Source: Dorea_A sp016295505 (GTDB lineage Bacteria > Bacillota > Clostridia > Lachnospirales > Lachnospiraceae). Taken from it: a DNA stretch of 64,000 bases. Positions 62,761 through 64,000 of this stretch are shown here, in pieces. A program made the position numbers and the translations under genes. The stretch is from positions 142,319-206,318 of the forward strand of contig NZ_JBDOHS010000004.1 of assembly GCF_039832105.1 (NCBI RefSeq), given 5' to 3'. The notes beneath the pieces were generated by a model. The model made no database searches. It was not told where the DNA came from and saw nothing but the letters and a program-made list of their open reading frames with translations. Numbering within the stretch: the stretch's first letter is position 1; every line of letters begins with the position of its first letter.

Positions 62761-63852
62761 CTATTTTGATATTAAAATATCATGTGGCAGATCGGTCAGA
62801 CATTCAGCACCATCTTTTCGAAGAAACAACACATCTTCCAGACGAATTCCAAATTTCCCCGGAAGATAGATACCAGGTTCATTAGAGAAAACATTGCCTT
62901 CATGAAGAGCAAGATTATTTCCTATCACAATATAAGGCTCTTCGTGGATATCCAACCCTATGCCATGACCCAGACGATGTGTAAAATATTCTCCATATCC
63001 TGCCTGTTCAATAATATTTCGAGCAATCATGTCCAATTCTTCTCCGGTCACTCCAGGTTTTACCTGTTTTGCCGCGCATTCATTAGCTCTTCTCACAATA
63101 TCATATATTATTTTAAACTCATTCTGTATATTACCAACCGCAACCGTTCTTGTGATATCTGCATAATATCCTTTATAACAACCACCAAAATCAATAATAA
63201 CAGCATCTCCTTCGCGAATTACGGTATGATCTGCGCTATGATGAGGAAGGGCACCATTTTTTCCTGATGCAACCAGAGGAATTCCACTGCACTCCAATCC
63301 TTCCTGACATAAATATTCTCTTAAATTTCTTCCCACTTCTAATTCGGTTTTACCGCATATTCCTTCATTGATTAATCTAATCAATGCATTTCCAGACAAT
63401 TTCTGTGCAATTTTCAGACATTCATACTCTTCTTCATTTTTTATTGCTCTAATATTGCTGAGTAAAACTCCTGCGGGTATTATTTCTTGATTAAAAAAAA
63501 TATTACGTAAGCGATAAACCATAATTGCAGGCATTTGATTATTTACCAGAATCTTTTGAATATCTTCCTCTTCTAAATAATGTTTTGTTTTCTTATACGG
63601 ATCTTCATTCTCCTTCCATCCAACAATGATAACAGACTCTTTTAACTGTAAAGACAAATTCTCTTTTTCAAACTCTGGTACAACGAACCATGCTTTTTCC
63701 ATTGTTAAAATAAGTAAAACAGGTCTTTCAAGTGAAATTCCACAAAATCCAGTTAAATATCGCAAATCGGAAGATGGAGAAACCACAAGACAATCTGCCC
63801 CGATTTTTTTCATTTCGAATCTTACCCGTTCGAACCTTTCAGGAATACTCAT
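62761..63852 (-). CDS. M24 family Xaa-Pro peptidase
   Basis: 363 aa with AAGGAGAG before the ATG. Creatinase-like N-terminal domain, then the pita-bread metallopeptidase with five metal ligands: two Asp in VIIDFGGCYKGYYADITRT, His in HRLGHGIGLDIHEEP, Glu in NVFSNEPGIY and Glu in GIRLEDVLF. Cleaves X-Pro dipeptides or the N-terminal residue before proline. Context with Opp ATPases and cyuA suggests breakdown of imported peptides. Confidence 0.93.
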   Translation of the reverse strand: MSIPERFERVRFEMKKIGADCLVVSPSSDLRYLTGFCGISLERPVLLILTMEKAWFVVPEFEKENLSLQLKESVIIVGWKENEDPYKKTKHYLEEEDIQKILVNNQMPAIMVYRLRNIFFNQEIIPAGVLLSNIRAIKNEEEYECLKIAQKLSGNALIRLINEGICGKTELEVGRNLREYLCQEGLECSGIPLVASGKNGALPHHSADHTVIREGDAVIIDFGGCYKGYYADITRTVAVGNIQNEFKIIYDIVRRANECAAKQVKPGVTGEELDMIARNIIEQAGYGEYFTHRLGHGIGLDIHEEPYIVIGNNLALHEGNVFSNEPGIYLPGKFGIRLEDVLFLRKDGAECLTDLPHDILISK

Positions 63853-64000
63853 AAATTACTCTCCTTATTATCTATATATTTTAGGCATTTGTTAAATGCC
63901 GCAACCCATTGATTTTACTGGGTTTTCTCGCTGTTTATATATAAATTTTCTCTCCACTCATGGTAAAATATAAGTAACCACACAAACATCCCACACACGA
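63853..64000 (-). other. Intergenic DNA at right edge
   Basis: AT-rich. On the minus strand AACCCAGTAAAATCAATGGGTT forms one hairpin and GGCATTTAACAAATGCC a second, then the peptidase ribosome binding site. A short frame open at the edge ends at 63915 (SEKTQ-stop) but has no recognisable content, so I do not call it a gene. Confidence 0.5.

Noticed and set aside
63880..63935. Paired hairpins at the right edge as an attachment site
   Set aside because: No integrase or direct repeat visible in the window to support it.
63915..64000. Short minus-strand frame open at the right edge
   Set aside because: Only about 28 codons with no recognisable motif; could be chance in AT-rich DNA.

Overview
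This window looks like a chromosomal segment from a low- to mid-GC, spore-forming Firmicute, most likely of the family Lachnospiraceae (Clostridia). The evidence is the gene order (radC-mreBCD-PBP2-minCDE-rodA-mgsA; HlyD-like/yggS/sepF/ylmH/lspA/rluD; rplU-prp-rpmA-obgE-yhbY-nadD-yqeK-rsfS), the Prp-processed L27, divergent lexA/yneA with Bacillus-type SOS boxes, YlbJ, and strong AGGAGG ribosome binding sites. The genus cannot be fixed from sequence alone. Coding density is very high: no stretch longer than 300 bases lacks a gene, and I see no tRNA, rRNA, CRISPR array or insertion sequence.

Layout. 1-10 kb (+ strand): the 3' part of radC, a divergent mreB, mreC, mreD, a very large PBP2, minC-minD-minE, rodA, a methylglyoxal synthase homologue and a D,D-carboxypeptidase. 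This is one cell-shape/division block, with many genes overlapping or nearly touching. 10-17 kb (+): a radical SAM protein, an HlyD-like protein, yggS, sepF, ylmH, lspA, rluD and a cytidylate-kinase-like protein. 17-22 kb: a TtcA-like protein, an unknown membrane protein, a XerS-like tyrosine recombinase with a dif-like site in its promoter, a membrane-anchored MerR regulator, and the divergent yneA/lexA SOS pair.

22-33 kb (- strand): rsfS, yqeK, nadD, yhbY, obgE, rpmA, prp and rplU. Between these and the TIGR03936/TIGR03960 radical SAM pair lie EamA, amidohydrolase, CBS, aspartate kinase and YbaK genes. 33-43 kb: a decayed glycosyltransferase-winged-helix gene, a dicarboxylate symporter, an RmlD-like reductase, then a histidine operon (hisZ-hisG-hisD-hisB-hisIE) starting from a near-perfect promoter inside the 3' end of recU. 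The HisIE protein carries an extra N-terminal HisF-like barrel that has lost catalytic residues.

43-57 kb (mostly -): RNA modification and housekeeping genes (two pseudouridine synthases, an RsmF-like methyltransferase, rsmD, coaD, a YgiQ radical SAM protein, SDR, HAD), an M23 peptidase divergent from ylbJ, and an uncharacterised trio (prolyl-tRNA deacylase-like, pentapeptide-repeat protein, ABC-class ATPase), then maf on +.

57.5-64 kb (-): a visibly AT-richer locus encoding an M24 peptidase, OppD, OppF, a class V aminotransferase-fold PLP enzyme, a CyuA/UPF0597 cysteine-desulfidase homologue and a GntR regulator. It is plausibly a peptide-uptake and cysteine-catabolism unit that continues past the right edge.

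The most interesting observations are the XerS-like recombinase with a self-overlapping dif-like site, the HisF-like/HisIE fusion, the methylglyoxal synthase homologue lacking the catalytic Asp, the MreB with an altered phosphate-binding motif, and the peptide/cysteine locus.
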